NCBI GenBank assembly: GCA_043228905.1
Contig: JBHGNT010000010.1
Span: 8,432,001-8,496,000 of the forward strand
Reading direction: 5' to 3'
DNA: 64,000 nt
Source: Azolla caroliniana
Lineage: Eukaryota > Polypodiophyta
A model generated the notes under the pieces. It saw nothing but the letters and a program-made list of their open reading frames with translations, was not told where the DNA came from and searched no databases. Shown here piece after piece: positions 10,416 through 23,133 of this stretch (within the stretch, counting starts at the first letter, position 1; every line of letters starts with the position of its first letter). A program made the translations under genes and the position numbers.

Positions 10416-11107
10416 ACAACTAATTCGGGCGAAAGAGGAGACGAATCGGAAGCGATTGATTCAATCAAAATGTTCGATTTGGACATGCCGAATCAACTGA
10501 AGGCCAAGCGGAGGAAAGGGTAGCAAAAGAGACGCCAACACCGCGACAACAAGGGAGCTCAGAAAGGCCGTATGAGCAAACAGGCCGATCGAAAGGGTCG
10601 AAGCGCGCGGAATCGAACGGGTCGAGGATCACGAGCAAGGCGTGAAGCCAAGAGAACCCGGAACGATGATCTGTAAGAGTAGGCAGAACGTCAAGTTGAG
10701 CTTGAGGGGGAGTGTTGAGATACAAGCTCAACATTGGGTGCACAAACCGGTCTGTAAAGTAGTGCATAGGCTGGGTGCGTAAATCGGGTGCACAACGAGG
10801 GGCCATTGGAAAGATATTCCACGGAGGAATATAATTTGGGAGTTAGTGTAGGGCCTCATTGATGAGCATTGAAGTATGCATCAGTACTTCTGTTAGTCTG
10901 TATGGACTTGTATAAAACTGCTCTCTGAGCACATCCTATGTATAGAGTGTTATTTTCTTGGAATAGAACTGTTGTCTGCTCTCTCTGTCTCTCTCTGTCT
11001 CTCACTCTTCTTCTCTATGTGTTTTTTGTGTTTCACCGAACTGTCATATTTCCGAACTGTGGACTCTGTGTCTTTTACGCACACGCTTCCGCACGTATTC
11101 CTTTACA
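10416..11107 (+). mobile_element. copia-3, 3' end fragment (polyprotein tail and 3' LTR)
   Basis: 10416-10712 is the charged polyprotein tail in decayed form, ending in a purine tract CTTGAGGGGGAG. The LTR follows at 10713-11107 (TGTTGAGATA...CTTTACA), with a TATA box (TATAAAA, about 10911) and CT repeats (10978-11010). No upstream part of the element is present. It abuts copia-2 on the left and copia-4 on the right without an obvious duplication. Confidence 0.7.
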
Positions 11108-11109
11108 AT

Positions 11110-11568
11110 AGGGAGTTGTTCGATTTGGACATTCGGAAATTGATTCGGTGAATATTGGGTGATCTTTGAATGCCAGGCACGGGGTGCTTGCTTAAGTCCA
11201 TATAGTAGCTTCTTGAGTCGGCAGACTGCTGTCGGGTGTTTGCTCTATTCGAAACCAATTAGTTGAATCATGAAGACCTCCTCTTCTAATTCGCCTTGCA
11301 GGATGGCATTCTTCACATCCATTTGGTGGAGGTGCCACCCATTTGCAGCTGCGAGAGCAATGACTGTTCGAATAGTCGTCATCTTTGCCACCAGGGCAAA
11401 GGTTTCCTCATAATTGATGATGTCTGTTTGAGCATATCCCTTGGCTACAAGTTGTGCTTTGTAGTGATTTACTGAACAGTCACTTTCTTGTGTGGTGAAT
11501 GGGGGGCGAGATCCCATGTCTCGTTTTAGCATAGAGCCTGCATTTCTTCGTGCATGGCTTCGATCCAT
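11110..11568 (-). pseudogene. copia-4 reverse transcriptase fragment
   Basis: The minus strand reads [40 protein letters not shown] and MDVKNAILQGELEEEVFM, the N-terminal half of a copia RT, then a decayed CRLKKLLYGLK...PRA block. The catalytic YVDD box is not present because the element ends at 11108. Confidence 0.8.
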
Positions 11569-12690
11569 CGTGGATCCTTGGCTGCCTCGGAAAGGGTTTC
11601 CGGTTCTCGAACTGTTGCCACCTTCATCATAAAAGCATAATGATATGCCATATACTCATCGTAACCGAATTGGCTAACCAGAGTTTTCTCTCGGGTGGGG
11701 CGACAGAGCTTCTCATTTGCAAAGACTAAGGCTTTCTTCACTCCATTCGTCCGGATGATCAGGATGTCAAGGCCTTTGAACTCATTGTCAAGGGAGTGAG
11801 TTGACTCATTGTTGATCGGATCTTCGTATTCCAGCATTTTGGCCTCCCCTTTTTCTAGCTTCGGACTCGACCGAGATGTGCTTTGGTCACTCGAGGGCTC
11901 TTGTGGTCCACTAAGCCTTGTCATAATCGGACTTTCGTCGTACATCTGTTTGACTCAATCTTCATTCTCTAGCTCTTGGTCGGCCGATTGTTGTCGGAAT
12001 CGGAGTCGACTCTAGTTTGTATTAGGATGCGGACTCGTCGAAAACGACATCTCGACTCACCCTAACTTTTCGGGTAGATGGGTTGTAACATTTGTACCCC
12101 TTTTATTCGAGTGAGTATCCTATGAGGATACATTTCTTTGACTTCGGGTTGAGCTTTTGTTGCTTCTCGTTGGGAATATTTACATATGCAATCAAGCCGA
12201 ATATCCGGATATGTGATAGATCTAGCTTCTTTCCGAAAAACTTCGTATGAGGGGTTACGTCGTGTGCCCTAGAGGTTGTACATCTATTCATGAGATAGAC
12301 GACTGTGTTAGCCGCTTCTACCCAGTACGATTTCGGCAAGTTCTTCTCGTTCATCATGGCCCGTGCCACCTCTACTATATGCCGATTTTTCCATTCGGCT
12401 ACTTCGTTTTGTTGAGCTATATGTCCTCATGAGAATTCTCGTCGAATTCCTTCCTTTCGGAGATATGCTATAAAATCGTCCAAGAAATATTCCTTGCCTC
12501 CATCCGATCGAAGGCATCGGACATTTCGACTTATGAGTTTTTCAACTTCTTTGTTAAACCTTTGGAAGTGTCCGAACACTTCACTCTTCTGCCACATAGG
12601 ATAGCTCCAAGTATGCCTCGAGAAGTCGTCGATGAACATTACATAATATCGGCAACCACCGAATGTTGTTGTCTGGGCTGGTCCGCACAC
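11526..12690 (-). pseudogene. copia-4 integrase and linker, broken
   Basis: Pieces: FGGCRYYVMFIDDFSRHTW and CLRSDGGKEYFLDDF (second catalytic Asp) at 12427-12690; then KNLPKSYWVEAANTVVYLMN, IRIFGLIAYVNIPNEKQQKL and CILIGYS at 12103-12369; then an acidic linker with GYDEYMAYHYAFMMKVATV and SEAAKDPRWIEAMHEEM at 11526-11945. Frame changes separate the pieces, so no polyprotein is possible. Confidence 0.82.
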
Positions 12691-13056
12691 ATCTTAATGT
12701 ACTACATCCATGATTCCTTTGATCACATTCCTCTCTTTCGGAAACGATTGTCAGTGCTATTTGCCAAATTGACAGGCTTCATATACACTTATAATCTTCT
12801 TTTCAGTAAATGTCGGGAGTCCTATTACGACTCCTTTTGCCTGCATTCCTTTAAGCTTTTGGAAATTGATGTGGCCAATTCACTTGTGCCACAAGTTCAA
12901 GTCGGTTTCGAATCTTAGGCCTTTTGCGAACATGGCCGACTTCACCTCATTCGATTCGAGGATGAACATTCGACCTTCTCTTCTACCGTGAGCTATGAGC
13001 CGATCGTCTTTTTCAATGAAGCACCAATCATTGTTGAATCATACTTGCATACCTTG
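12691..13056 (-). pseudogene. copia-4 GAG-pre-integrase remnant
   Basis: The minus strand from about 13050 reads FIEKDDRLIAHGRREGRMFI and NLWHKWIGHINFQKLKGMQ, the pre-integrase His-zinc region, with a stop near the start. The protease is absent. Confidence 0.65.
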
Positions 13057-13659
13057 TGTTAGGTTTTTCTGTCCACATTAATAAGTAAATAAAATGGGCC
13101 TTGGATGCCCAAAACTTGTATTTTTTTAAAATAGTGTGAAAGGGGTTCACACAAGAAGACGTTACATATCTACACTATGTAACTCTTTTTTTTTTTGAGT
13201 GTGTTAAAAAGGGAAAAACGAGCATTTCTCTGCTGCAATAGAGAAAAACAGATTTTAGAGAGCCCATACTCTCTTTCCTAGCAGATTCCTTCAATCTTTC
13301 TGAAGTACACCAACACAGTCAAACATCCGGACATTGCCGCCTTCGTCATCAGCCACGTGTTGTGAGTTTTGGTGGTTTTTGCGTTCCTTTTTGTTGAGTT
13401 TTTATTTTTGAGGAAACATCATATTCCTCGATTGCTCATAGTACTCTAACTTGTTTAGAGTAGAACTTTTGTGTATCAGATTTATATTGATAGTGAATTA
13501 GTTCTGGACTCGGTCCCGTGGTTTTTACCACTTCGAGGGTTTTCCACGTTAAAAATTTGTGGTGTATTGTGTATTGATTTGTTGTGTATCTTTCTTGTTT
13601 TCTTTTTAAATCTTGCACAACATATTTTCTGTTTTACATAAGTGTTTAAGTGTTTAACC
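13057..13659 (+). repeat. LTR-like block, possibly a solo LTR of another copia family
   Basis: Lies between the gag and pre-integrase parts of copia-4. It starts TGTTAGGTTTTTCTG and contains the GTGGTTTTTACC...GGGTTTTCCACGTTAAAA motif common near the end of plant copia LTRs, then TTGTGTATT repeats. The right end is near GTTTAACCA. I find no clear 5-bp duplication, so its limits are uncertain. No coding capacity. Confidence 0.45.
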
Positions 13660-13890
13660 ATGTTGGCAGCGAAAATCTTGTTGAGATTGCCCCATGCTTC
13701 TTTCAACATTTTCGATTCTCAAATATAGCTGAGCATATGATCATGAACACATGATGCAAGACAATACAACACATGCCTTGCGACCTGCTCCCATGCTGGG
13801 TAGTCGGCGTGTGTTGGGTTGGCCCTTTTTGTCGGCCTACCTGCTCGTGCGGCCTTTCGGGTCCCCAATGCTGCTCCTGTGAGCATTCCA
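13660..13890 (-). pseudogene. copia-4 gag fragment
   Basis: The minus strand reads a piece equivalent to the mid gag of copia-5: a WEQVARHVLYCLASCVHDH segment, then MLKEAWGNLNKIFAANM. It is cut at the left by the LTR-like block and at the right by gypsy-2. Confidence 0.7.
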
Positions 13891-14580
13891 CCTTACCGAC
13901 TTAGTGGATTAGAAGAGGATGAGATCGCTAAACAACTTAAGGAATACTTGAGTATGGGCCACATTAGGTATAGTAAATCATCTTGGGGTGCACTAGTTTT
14001 ATTAGTAAAGAAGAAGGAAGGTTCATGGAGGATGTGTATCAATTATCGCCATTTGAATAAAATGACAATTAAAAGTGCATATCCGCTACCTCGTGCTGAT
14101 GATTTGATTGATCGTTTGCATGGGGCTCGATATTTTACAAAAATTGACTTACAAACAGGTTATCATCAGATTCGCATTGCTAAGTATGATATTCCTAAAA
14201 TAGCTTTTCGTACACACTATGGCCATTATGAGTTTTTAGTCATGCCTTTCGGGTTGACTAATGCTCCAGCCACATTCCAGCAAGCGATGAATGACGTTTT
14301 CCGAGATCAACTCGGTGATTTTGTTGTTATCTTCTTGGATGATATTTTGATATATAGTCGTACCTTGCAAGATCATGTTCAACTTGTTCAATTTGTTCAA
14401 TTTGTTTTGCAAAAGTTGCGTGACAACTCTTTCAATGCAAAACATTCAAAATGTGATTTTTTCCAAAAATCTATTGTGTACCTAGGTCATTTAATTACGG
14501 AAAATGGTGTTGAAATTGAACCTTCTCGTATTGAAAAGGTTAAACTTTGGCCCACTCCTCGTAATATTCGTGAACTGTGA
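13870..14580 (+). pseudogene. gypsy-2 reverse transcriptase
   Basis: Contains the RT entry YRLSGLEEDEIAKQLKEYL, KKKEGSWRMCINYRHLNKM, the FTKIDLQTGYHQIRI motif (first catalytic Asp), MPFGLTNAPATFQ, and the catalytic VVIFLDDILIYSRT box (FLDD). It then has YLGHLITENGVEIE. It is open to a stop at 14578, where the chromovirus frame would continue into RNase H. An eight-residue LVQFVQFV duplication sits after the catalytic box. It copies RNA to DNA; here it is truncated. Confidence 0.9.
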
Positions 14581-15230
14581 TTATTCTTAGGGTTTGTTGG
14601 ATTTTCACGAAAATCAATTCGTAACTATTCCAAATTGACTACGCCATTAACTGACCTTTTAAAAGGTCATCCACATAAGTCTGTCAAACCAAATGCATGG
14701 AATGAAGAACTTGACAAATCATTTGAGACACTCAAAGACCATGTGTGTTAGGCTCCCACTCTTCTATTACCGGACCCTTCTAAGCCTTTCTCAATCGAAA
14801 CCGATGCTAGTGATTATGCTATTGGTGTCGTTCTTTATCAAGGCGGTCACCATATTTCTTTTGAAAGTAAGAAGCTTGATGCTGCTCAATCTCGGTATTC
14901 GGTTCAAGAGAAAGAGTTGTTTGCGGTAATACATGCACTTAAAACATGGAGGCACTATCTCTATGGAAATAAATTTGTGGTTATAACAGACCATCAATCA
15001 TTGAAGTACTTTTGTGACCAGCTAGATCTTGTTGGTCGTAAAGGCCGTTGGGCTAACCTTATTCAAGATTTTGATTTTTCCATATAGTATTGCAAGGGTT
15101 CTATAAACACTGTTGCGGATGCTCTTCATCGCATTAAAGAAGTTAACATGCTTAGCTTCATGAAAATAAAATATGATATTTTAGATCACCTTCGAGGGAA
15201 ATACCTTGATGACAGTTATTTTTCGAAATA
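14581..15230 (+). pseudogene. gypsy-2 RNase H and connection, with stops
   Basis: Continues the RT frame with LFLGFVGFSRKSIRNYSKLT, a Cys-to-stop change near 14748, then FSIETDASDYAIGVVLYQ (RNase H first Asp), EKELFAVIHALKTWRHYL and FVVITDHQSLKYF. A stop near 15087 interrupts FDFSI-YCKGS. This is the usual gypsy RNase H layout. Confidence 0.85.
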
Positions 15231-16277
15231 ATGGACGAAAGCCAAATCTGGTTTAGATGTCGATACTCGCACCCTACCCTCGAAGGCGACCTTTCACATT
15301 ACAAACGGTTTTCTCTACCGTAGTGGAAAGGTCTGTGTTCCAGATTTACCAAACGTAAAACAAAAAATTCTTAATGAATGTCATGGTGCACCATCTGTTG
15401 GTCATCCTGGAATACAATGCACACTTGTTCTCATCTCAAGTACTTTTTTCTGGCCTAAGATGCGCTCTGACGTGCATAAATACGTAACTCAATGCTTACA
15501 ATGTCAGATTAATAAGTCGGAACAACTTAAAGCTGTGGGTCTTTTACATCCCTTAGATATTCCCAACAACAAATGGGAAAGTATCTCGATGGATTTTATT
15601 GTTAGTTTACCTCGTACACAGAGGGGTCATGATGCCATTTGGGTTGTCATTGACAGACTAACAAAATTGGCTAGATTTATTCCTACCAAAACCACGGTAA
15701 CCGCTCAACAATTGGCTTATCAATTTGTTGATGAGTTATTTCATTTTTATGGATTACCGATGGATATTGTTAGTGATCGAGATTCCAAGTTTACTAGTGA
15801 CTTTTGGACTCAGGTCTTTAAGAAACTAGAAATACGTTGAGCATGAGTTTCGCAGATCATCCTTAAACTGAACGAATTAATCAAATTATTGAGAGCATGC
15901 TTCGAGCTTATGTAGCAAAAACCCCTTCTAAGTGGGAGCAATACCTTCCTATCTTAGAATTTGCCTATAATATCTCTAAACATACATCCACTGGATATAG
16001 TCCTTTTATGTTGATGTATGGTTTTCAGCCACATGCCCCGGTCGATGTCACGATTCATTATGCTACATTAGACATTACACACAATTTTTTGCAAGACATG
16101 AACCAAATGTTGCATATTGCCAAAGAGAATGTCAAGACGACTCAAGATCGTGCTCGATTTTATGTTGATCAGGATAGACGTCCTCGTGCATTTACTATTG
16201 GTCAAAAAGTTTTTTTGCGTGTCCCTACTGACTCTATGTCATTGTCTACGGGCAAGTGCGCTAAGTTAGCCCCATGA
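15231..16277 (+). pseudogene. gypsy-2 integrase
   Basis: The H2C2 zinc element is visible as NECHGAPSVGHPGIQ and KYVTQCLQCQINKS. The core has ISMDFIVSLPRTQRGHDAIW (first Asp), FHFYGLPMDIVSDRDSKFTS (second Asp) and, after a stop at 15838, a decayed QTERINQIIESMLRAYV (Glu block). Then LPILEFAYNISKHTSTGYSP and the GPY-type end follow. Two open pieces are 15460-15840 and 15897-16277. Confidence 0.88.
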
Positions 16278-16640
16278 TATTGTGGCCCATTTGAAATCCT
16301 TAAGCGGGTTGGGTCATTTGCTTATCACCTTGCCTTACCCCAAAACGTTGGTATTCATCCTGTTTTTCACGTCAGTCGTTTAAAACCATTTTTAGGCTCT
16401 GGTGATAACACCATCACAATCCAAGATCTTGTAACATTAGAGGATTTTTCTTACAAACCTCATGTTCCTGAACGAATTCTTGATTCTTGTACTAAATGTT
16501 TACGTTCTAAAGAGATTCAGCTATTCAAGATCAAATGGATGGATAAACCTATTGATGATGCCACATGGGAACGCGAGCATACTCTTCAGGCACAATTTCC
16601 TCACTTTATATTGCAAGAGTGCAATCTTTTGAAGTAGGGG
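16278..16640 (+). pseudogene. gypsy-2 integrase C-terminus and chromodomain-like segment
   Basis: After a stop at 16275 the frame reads YCGPFEILKRVGSFAYHLAL and GIHPVFHVSRLKPFL, the GPF/Y module, then PERILDSCTKCLRSKEIQLF and WMDKPIDDATWEREHTLQ. The last part resembles a chromodomain (aromatic pair, D/E-A-T-W-E) that would target integration to marked chromatin. It ends at a TAG near 16634. Confidence 0.75.
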
Positions 16641-16653
16641 AGTATACACATAA

Positions 16654-17110
16654 TGTTGGTGAGGGTAGGTCACTAATATTTACATTAGTGAAGGGTATGT
16701 TCACTAATGTTAAAAAGGGGACTAATGATTGGATAGAAGGAATGATATGTGCATGCACTATCATGATTTGGACAACCAATGAATGGAGAGCCTTTTAGAA
16801 AGGCACATCTATTCAAGGGGCCTAGGAAAAGGTATAAATATGAGGCTTAGCAACCCTCATAAGGACATTACGCCGGAAGGCTGCTGTCTTAGACACAGGT
16901 GGTGCGGGCTACGCTTTCGTCTTGACATTCATGTTTATTTCTTCCAAGGTATTAGTCATCCTAATATTCGGCAGTATGGGACATCGGTGGTAGGTTGGCT
17001 ATGTCTAGATCATAGCTAGGGGGTGGTCGGGTGGAACAGGTTCTTCTATCCAATCTATTTTCCTTCTTTTACTTTACTTTGGTCTATTGATTAGTAATAC
17101 ACACTTAACA
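16654..17110 (+). repeat. gypsy-2 3' LTR
   Basis: Begins near TGTTGGTGAGGG after a GAAGTAGGGGAGTA purine tract and ends ACACTTAACA at 17110. A TATA-like TATAAATA lies at about 16833. The exact start is uncertain because the purine tract is 15-20 bp upstream. Confidence 0.6.
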
Positions 17111-17189
17111 TATCCCAACTGATCTATCCCCGCAACTTGCTAGTGTGTAAATTTCCACTTATTTTGCGTTAATAAATAAAAATCTTGAA

Positions 17190-17540
17190 TCACTGTGCAT
17201 TAAAGTTTCGTGATCAAGTAGAGATTAGGATTATATTTTGTTGTGGTTGTGCAATTGATTAATTCAATTAACGTTAAATATCTAGTCTCATCGACTCCCC
17301 CTTAAACATTGCACTCAACATGGAATTAGCATGAAACATCCTGTTAATGTCGACAAGTCTTGTCCTTTTGAGTGTAATATGGAATCTTGAGTGCAATGTT
17401 TAATGCTAATTCCATGTTGACTGCAATGTTTAAGGGGGAGTCGATGAGACTAGATATTCAACGTTAATTGAATTATTCAACTCCACAACCACAAGTAAAA
17501 GTTATCCTAATCTCTACTTGATCGCGAAACATCAATGCAC
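17190..17540. repeat. Head-to-head inverted repeat within the tRNA-Phe repeat field
   Basis: The left arm (about 17190-17340, GTGCATTAAAGTTTC... to TGGAATTAGCATG) recurs as its reverse complement at about 17400-17540 (TGCTAATTCCATG... to GATGCAC) with a short spacer. The arms are about 140 bp with mismatches and small indels. Confidence 0.75.
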
Positions 17541-17844
17541 AATGATGAAATAGAGATTAGGATTACATTTCGTTGTGGTTATGTAGTTGATTAATTCAAT
17601 TAACGTTAAATATCTAGTCTCATCAAGTCCGCCTTAAATATTGCGCTCAAAATGGAATTAGAATGAAACATAACCATATTGTCACCCAAAAGGATAGGAC
17701 TTGTCGACATGACCATATTGTCACCCAAAAGGCCAAGACTTGTCGACATTAACAGTATGTTTATATGTTTATTTCATTCGTAGAATTCTTGTCAAATAAT
17801 GCATTCAAATGCAAATGTGTCTCTCGAAAGTTTTTGTTAGATTT

Positions 17845-17917
17845 TGCGGTGAACGTGGATCGAACACGTGACCTTTACATGTTCATTCTGACGCTCTCCC
17901 AACTAAGCTATCCCCGC
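17845..17917 (-). tRNA. tRNA-Phe(GAA)-like sequence, probable pseudogene in repeat
   Basis: The 73-nt minus-strand sequence starts GCGGGGATAGCTTAGTTGGG and ends TTCACCGCA, matching plant nuclear tRNA-Phe. GAA is present, but the anticodon-stem bases are changed (AATGAACATGT instead of ACTGAAGATCT), so the stem is broken. Confidence 0.7.
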
Positions 17918-18869
17918 AACTTCCCATCAAATACCGTATATATAGTTCATAAACAAAATTCTCGAATAACTGTGGATTAAAGTTGAGCGATCAACTAGAG
18001 ATCAAGATTACATTTAGATATCTAGTCTCAGCCACTCCCCCTTAAACATGAATGTGTATCGAACAATGATGTTTAGATATTCAATATGACGCTCTCCCAA
18101 CTGATCTATCCCTCCAACTTGCGAGTATGTATATTTCCACCTATTTTTGGTTAATAAACAAAAATCTCGAATGAGTGTGCATTAAAGTTGTGCTATCAAG
18201 TAGACATTAGGATTACGTTTTGTTCTGGTTATGGAGTTGATTAATTCAATTAATGTTGAATATCTAGTCTGATCAACTCCTTCTTAAACATGGCGGTCAA
18301 AATGGAATTAGCATAAAACATGACAATATTGTCACCCAAAAGGACAAGACTTGTCGACATTAACAAGATGTTTAAATCTTCATTTCATTCGTAGAATTCT
18401 TGTCAAATAATGCATGCAAGATTACGTTTAGATATCTAGTCTCAGCCACTCCCCCTTAAACATGAATGTGTATCGAACAATGATGTTCAGATATTCAATT
18501 TGACGCTCTCCCAACTGATCTATCCCTCCAACTTGCGAGTATGTATATTTCCACCTATTTTGGGTTAATAAACAAAAATATCGAATGAGTGTGCATTAAA
18601 GTTTCGCGATCAAGTAGAGATTAGGATGACGTTTAGTTGGGGTTGTACAATTTATTAATTCAATTAACCTTGAATATCAAGCCTCATCGACTCCCCCTTA
18701 AACATTGCACTCAAGATGGAATTAGGATGAAACATGACCATATTGTCACCCAAAAGGACAATACTTCTCGACATTAACAGGATGTTTATATGTTCATTTC
18801 ATTCATAGAATTCTTGTCAAATAATGCATTCAAATGCAAATGTGTCTCTCAAAAGTTTTTGTTAGATTT

Positions 18870-19168
<299 letters not shown>

Positions 19169-19254
19169 TCATAAACTTTCCGTTTATTCTATATCAAGAT
19201 AGACGAACTCTATTTCTTCTTTACTAATCGTTATGGAGATATTCGTGCAGACTA

Positions 19255-19345
19255 TAAAGTAAAGTGTCTTAGTCATATGATTGATTCTTCTATTTCATCT
19301 TCTTAAATTATGATTAAGAATAAGTCTTTTAGACACTTTACTTTA
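19255..19345. terminator. Stem-loop downstream of chlN (plastid-type 3' end)
   Basis: A perfect 15-bp inverted repeat, TAAAGTAAAGTGTCT (19255-19269) with AGACACTTTACTTTA (19331-19345), 61-nt loop. It lies about 90 bp after the chlN stop. Plastid mRNAs are commonly stabilised by such 3' hairpins. Confidence 0.7.
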
Positions 19346-19438
19346 GATATTTGGTATCGAATTAATTGCTCTATGTCTATCAAAAAAATCAGTTGGAATT
19401 TTTTAATGTTTGTATGTATAATGTAGATAGTAATATTT

Positions 19439-19480
19439 CGCCGTATGAAAGCGATACTCTAACCCCTGAGTTAAGTAGGT
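19439..19480 (-). pseudogene. Plastid trnM-CAU, 5' half
   Basis: The minus strand reads ACCTACTTAACTCAGGGGTT and on to the CAT anticodon loop (TTTCATACGGCG), then stops at a junction. It corresponds to the elongator tRNA-Met of plastids without its 3' half. Confidence 0.75.
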
Positions 19481-19605
19481 TGGGCAGTTTCATAGCAGCC
19501 AGCCCGTTTCATCGAGCCTCGGAAGTCAAGGCGGCCATTCTATCTACAAGATTTTCTGTCAATTCCTTTCGAAAACAACAACTTTTTTTGCTCTGCCTTT
19601 GATTT

Positions 19606-19751
19606 TGTTATTCCAATACGAGTCATGAACGGAATAACAAACATACCCTGCCTCCACATAGGATCAAGAACAGGGTCGGATGGATCGAAAACTACTAACT
19701 CGTAAAGAGCCATTGAACCCGCCCAACCAGAAACCAAAGCAGTATGCATCA
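19606..19751 (-). pseudogene. psbB: Plastid psbB fragment (photosystem II CP47)
   Basis: The minus strand reads [20 protein letters not shown], then [16 protein letters not shown] and [11 protein letters not shown], matching CP47 from about residue 25 to 72 of roughly 508. CP47 is an inner antenna protein of photosystem II binding chlorophyll. Both ends are abrupt junctions: at 19606 the sequence becomes unrelated, and upstream of 19751 it is not psbB. It is a dead nuclear copy. Confidence 0.9.
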
Positions 19752-19841
19752 GATGTAGCCCACGCCTCTCTCGCGAGTAAATCTTTTCTTCGGAATAGTA
19801 GTACCGATGAAGAAAAAGCCTTTTTTCTGCCTAGATACTTA

Positions 19842-21675
<1,834 letters not shown>

Positions 21676-22385
21676 ACGTTTTTGGTTAACTCCTATAACG
21701 AGCGAAACCCTCGTTTTGTGTTGCTAAGATATGATGCTCCCAGAGGATCAATGTCATCATTCACCCTCGGCAAGCAGGAACATAGAACATGGGCCGGCTT
21801 CCGACGAACTTGAGGTTCCGACGAGCGAGCCGGTGGTAAGTGAGCCGCTTCATCGGTACCTGCCCATGAATCTGTGTTCAGTCAGCGGTTAGCCAGGATT
21901 GATGACACTCCCTCTGTGCCGATGTTGCACTCACAAGAGACTGCCCGTAGCTCTACTATGGAGGAAGGTGAGGATGACGTCAAGTCCGCATGGCCCTTAT
22001 GGGCTGCTGGGCTACACACGTGCTACAATGGCAATTACAATAGGAAGCAGGGCCGTAAGGCGGAGCGAATCCAGAAAGATTGCCTCAGTTCGGATTGTTC
22101 TCTGCAACTCGAGAACATGAAGTTGGAATTGCTAGTAATCGCGGATCAACATGCCGCGGTGAATATGTACTCGGGCCCCATACACACCGCCCGTCACACC
22201 CTGGGAATTGGTTTCACCCGAAGCATCGACCAGAGATCACCCATTACTAAAGTGTTCCATGCCTAGTTGAGTGTGGCCCATTTTGGTATTGGTGGTCTTC
22301 TTGGCGCATATCATGGTTGGGTTAGTGATTGGGGTGAAGTCGTAACATGGTAGTCGTAGGGGAACCTGTGGCTGGAGGGAATCTC
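21676..22385 (+). pseudogene. rrn18: Mitochondrial small-subunit rRNA (rrn18) 3' part, nuclear copy
   Basis: Contains the conserved TAACTCCTATAACGAGCG (about 21687), GAGGAAGGTGAGGATGACGT, GGGCTACACACGTGCTACAA, the decoding-region motif ACACCGCCCGTCACACC (about 22184), and GGGGTGAAGTCGTAACATGG with a 3' end near GGGGAACCTGTGGCTGGA. The AAGGCGGAGCGAATCCAGAAA stretch and the GGAACCTGTGGCTGGA end fit plant mitochondrial 18S rather than plastid 16S or a bacterium. Insertions (e.g. a GCT near 22005) and substitutions such as TAACATGG for TAACAAGG show it is decayed. Confidence 0.85.
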
Positions 22386-22466
22386 AAAGGGAAGCGCCAG
22401 CATCCTTTCGTTAATTGTACTAACTTGATGAAGTTAATTCCAAGTTAGGTAAATGCCGGCCTGGCC

Positions 22467-22949
22467 ACAAAATTCTCGAATAATTTTGGATTAAAGTTGA
22501 GCGATCAACTAGAGATCAAGATTACATTTAGATATCTAGTCTCATCCACTCCCCCTTAAACATGAATGTGTATCGAACAATGATGTTTTGATATTCAATA
22601 TGACGCTCTCCCAATTGATTTATCCCGACAACTTGTGAGTGTGTATATTTCCACCTATTTTTGGTTAATAAACAAAAATCTCGAATGAGTGGGCATTAAA
22701 GTTTTACGATCAAGTAGAGATTGTGATTACGTTTCGTTGTGGTTTTGTAGTTGTTTAATTCAAATAACATTGAATATCTAGTATGATCAACTCCGCCTTA
22801 AACATGGCGGTCAAAATGGAATTAGCATGAAACATGACCATATTGTCACCCAAAAGGACAAGACTTGTCGACATTAACAAGATGTTTAAATTTTCATTTC
22901 ATTCGTAGAATTCGTGTCAAATAATGCATTCAAATGTGTCTCTTGAAAG
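22467..22949. repeat. tRNA-Phe-derived repeat field, continuation up to gypsy-3
   Basis: Resumes the repeat unit at CAAAATTCTCGAATAA, passes one degenerate tRNA-like block (about 22600-22637), and runs to TCTCTTGAAAG, where gypsy-3 is inserted. The expected next bases of the unit (TGTTTGTTACCTTTTGCGG) are found beyond the far LTR at 39558. Confidence 0.85.
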
Positions 22950-22959
22950 TGTCATGATA

Positions 22960-23022
22960 TGGCAAGATTTGAACCCATGACTTTATGTTACATGGGTTGA
23001 GCTCTTGACCATTAGACTATAT
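22960..23022 (-). other. tRNA-like segment at the start of the gypsy-3 LTR
   Basis: The minus strand shows TAGTCTAATGGTCAAGAGCT (like a pol III box A) and GGGTTCAAATC (like box B) about 27 bp apart, as in a tRNA. It is repeated in the 3' LTR at 26667-26729 with TCGAGTC in the T-loop region. I cannot assign an amino acid. Confidence 0.45.
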
Positions 23023-23095
23023 GTTGTAATACGAAGAATATTATTTTCATTTAGGTTTTACGATAGAAAATTGATATATATTTCAGATTTCTCTG

Positions 23096-23113
23096 GAACA
23101 TTCTAGAAACTTC
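23096..23113 (+). promoter_or_regulatory. Heat-shock element in the gypsy-3 5' LTR
   Basis: GAACATTCTAGAAACTTC: four alternating GAA/TTC units with exact two-base spacing, the consensus bound by heat-shock factor trimers. It lies about 20 bp upstream of the TATA box. The 3' LTR copy (39254-39271) keeps three perfect units and a TTT in the fourth. Confidence 0.8.
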
Positions 23114-23133
23114 AGGAGTACTCCTGAGAACAC

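Larger units (their letters stand above)
11108..13890 (-). mobile_element. copia-4, decayed copia relic with an embedded LTR-like block
   Basis: Minus-strand copia pieces in correct order: gag at 13660-13890, pre-integrase at about 12700-13050, integrase at 12103-12690, linker at 11526-11945, RT at 11110-11568. The 3' end is missing at the copia-3 LTR. Many stops and frameshifts are present. Confidence 0.8.
13868..17110 (+). mobile_element. gypsy-2, 5'-truncated chromovirus
   Basis: Plus-strand Ty3/gypsy element. It starts inside RT (no 5' LTR, gag or protease) and proceeds through RT, RNase H, integrase and a decayed chromodomain-like end to a 3' LTR. RT before integrase identifies gypsy. 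Confidence 0.88.

Noticed and set aside
21676-22385. Bacterial 16S rRNA (contamination or a live rRNA gene)
   Set aside because: The variable regions and 3' end fit plant mitochondrial 18S, the 5' two-thirds are missing, conserved positions are mutated, and the flanks are nuclear repeats.
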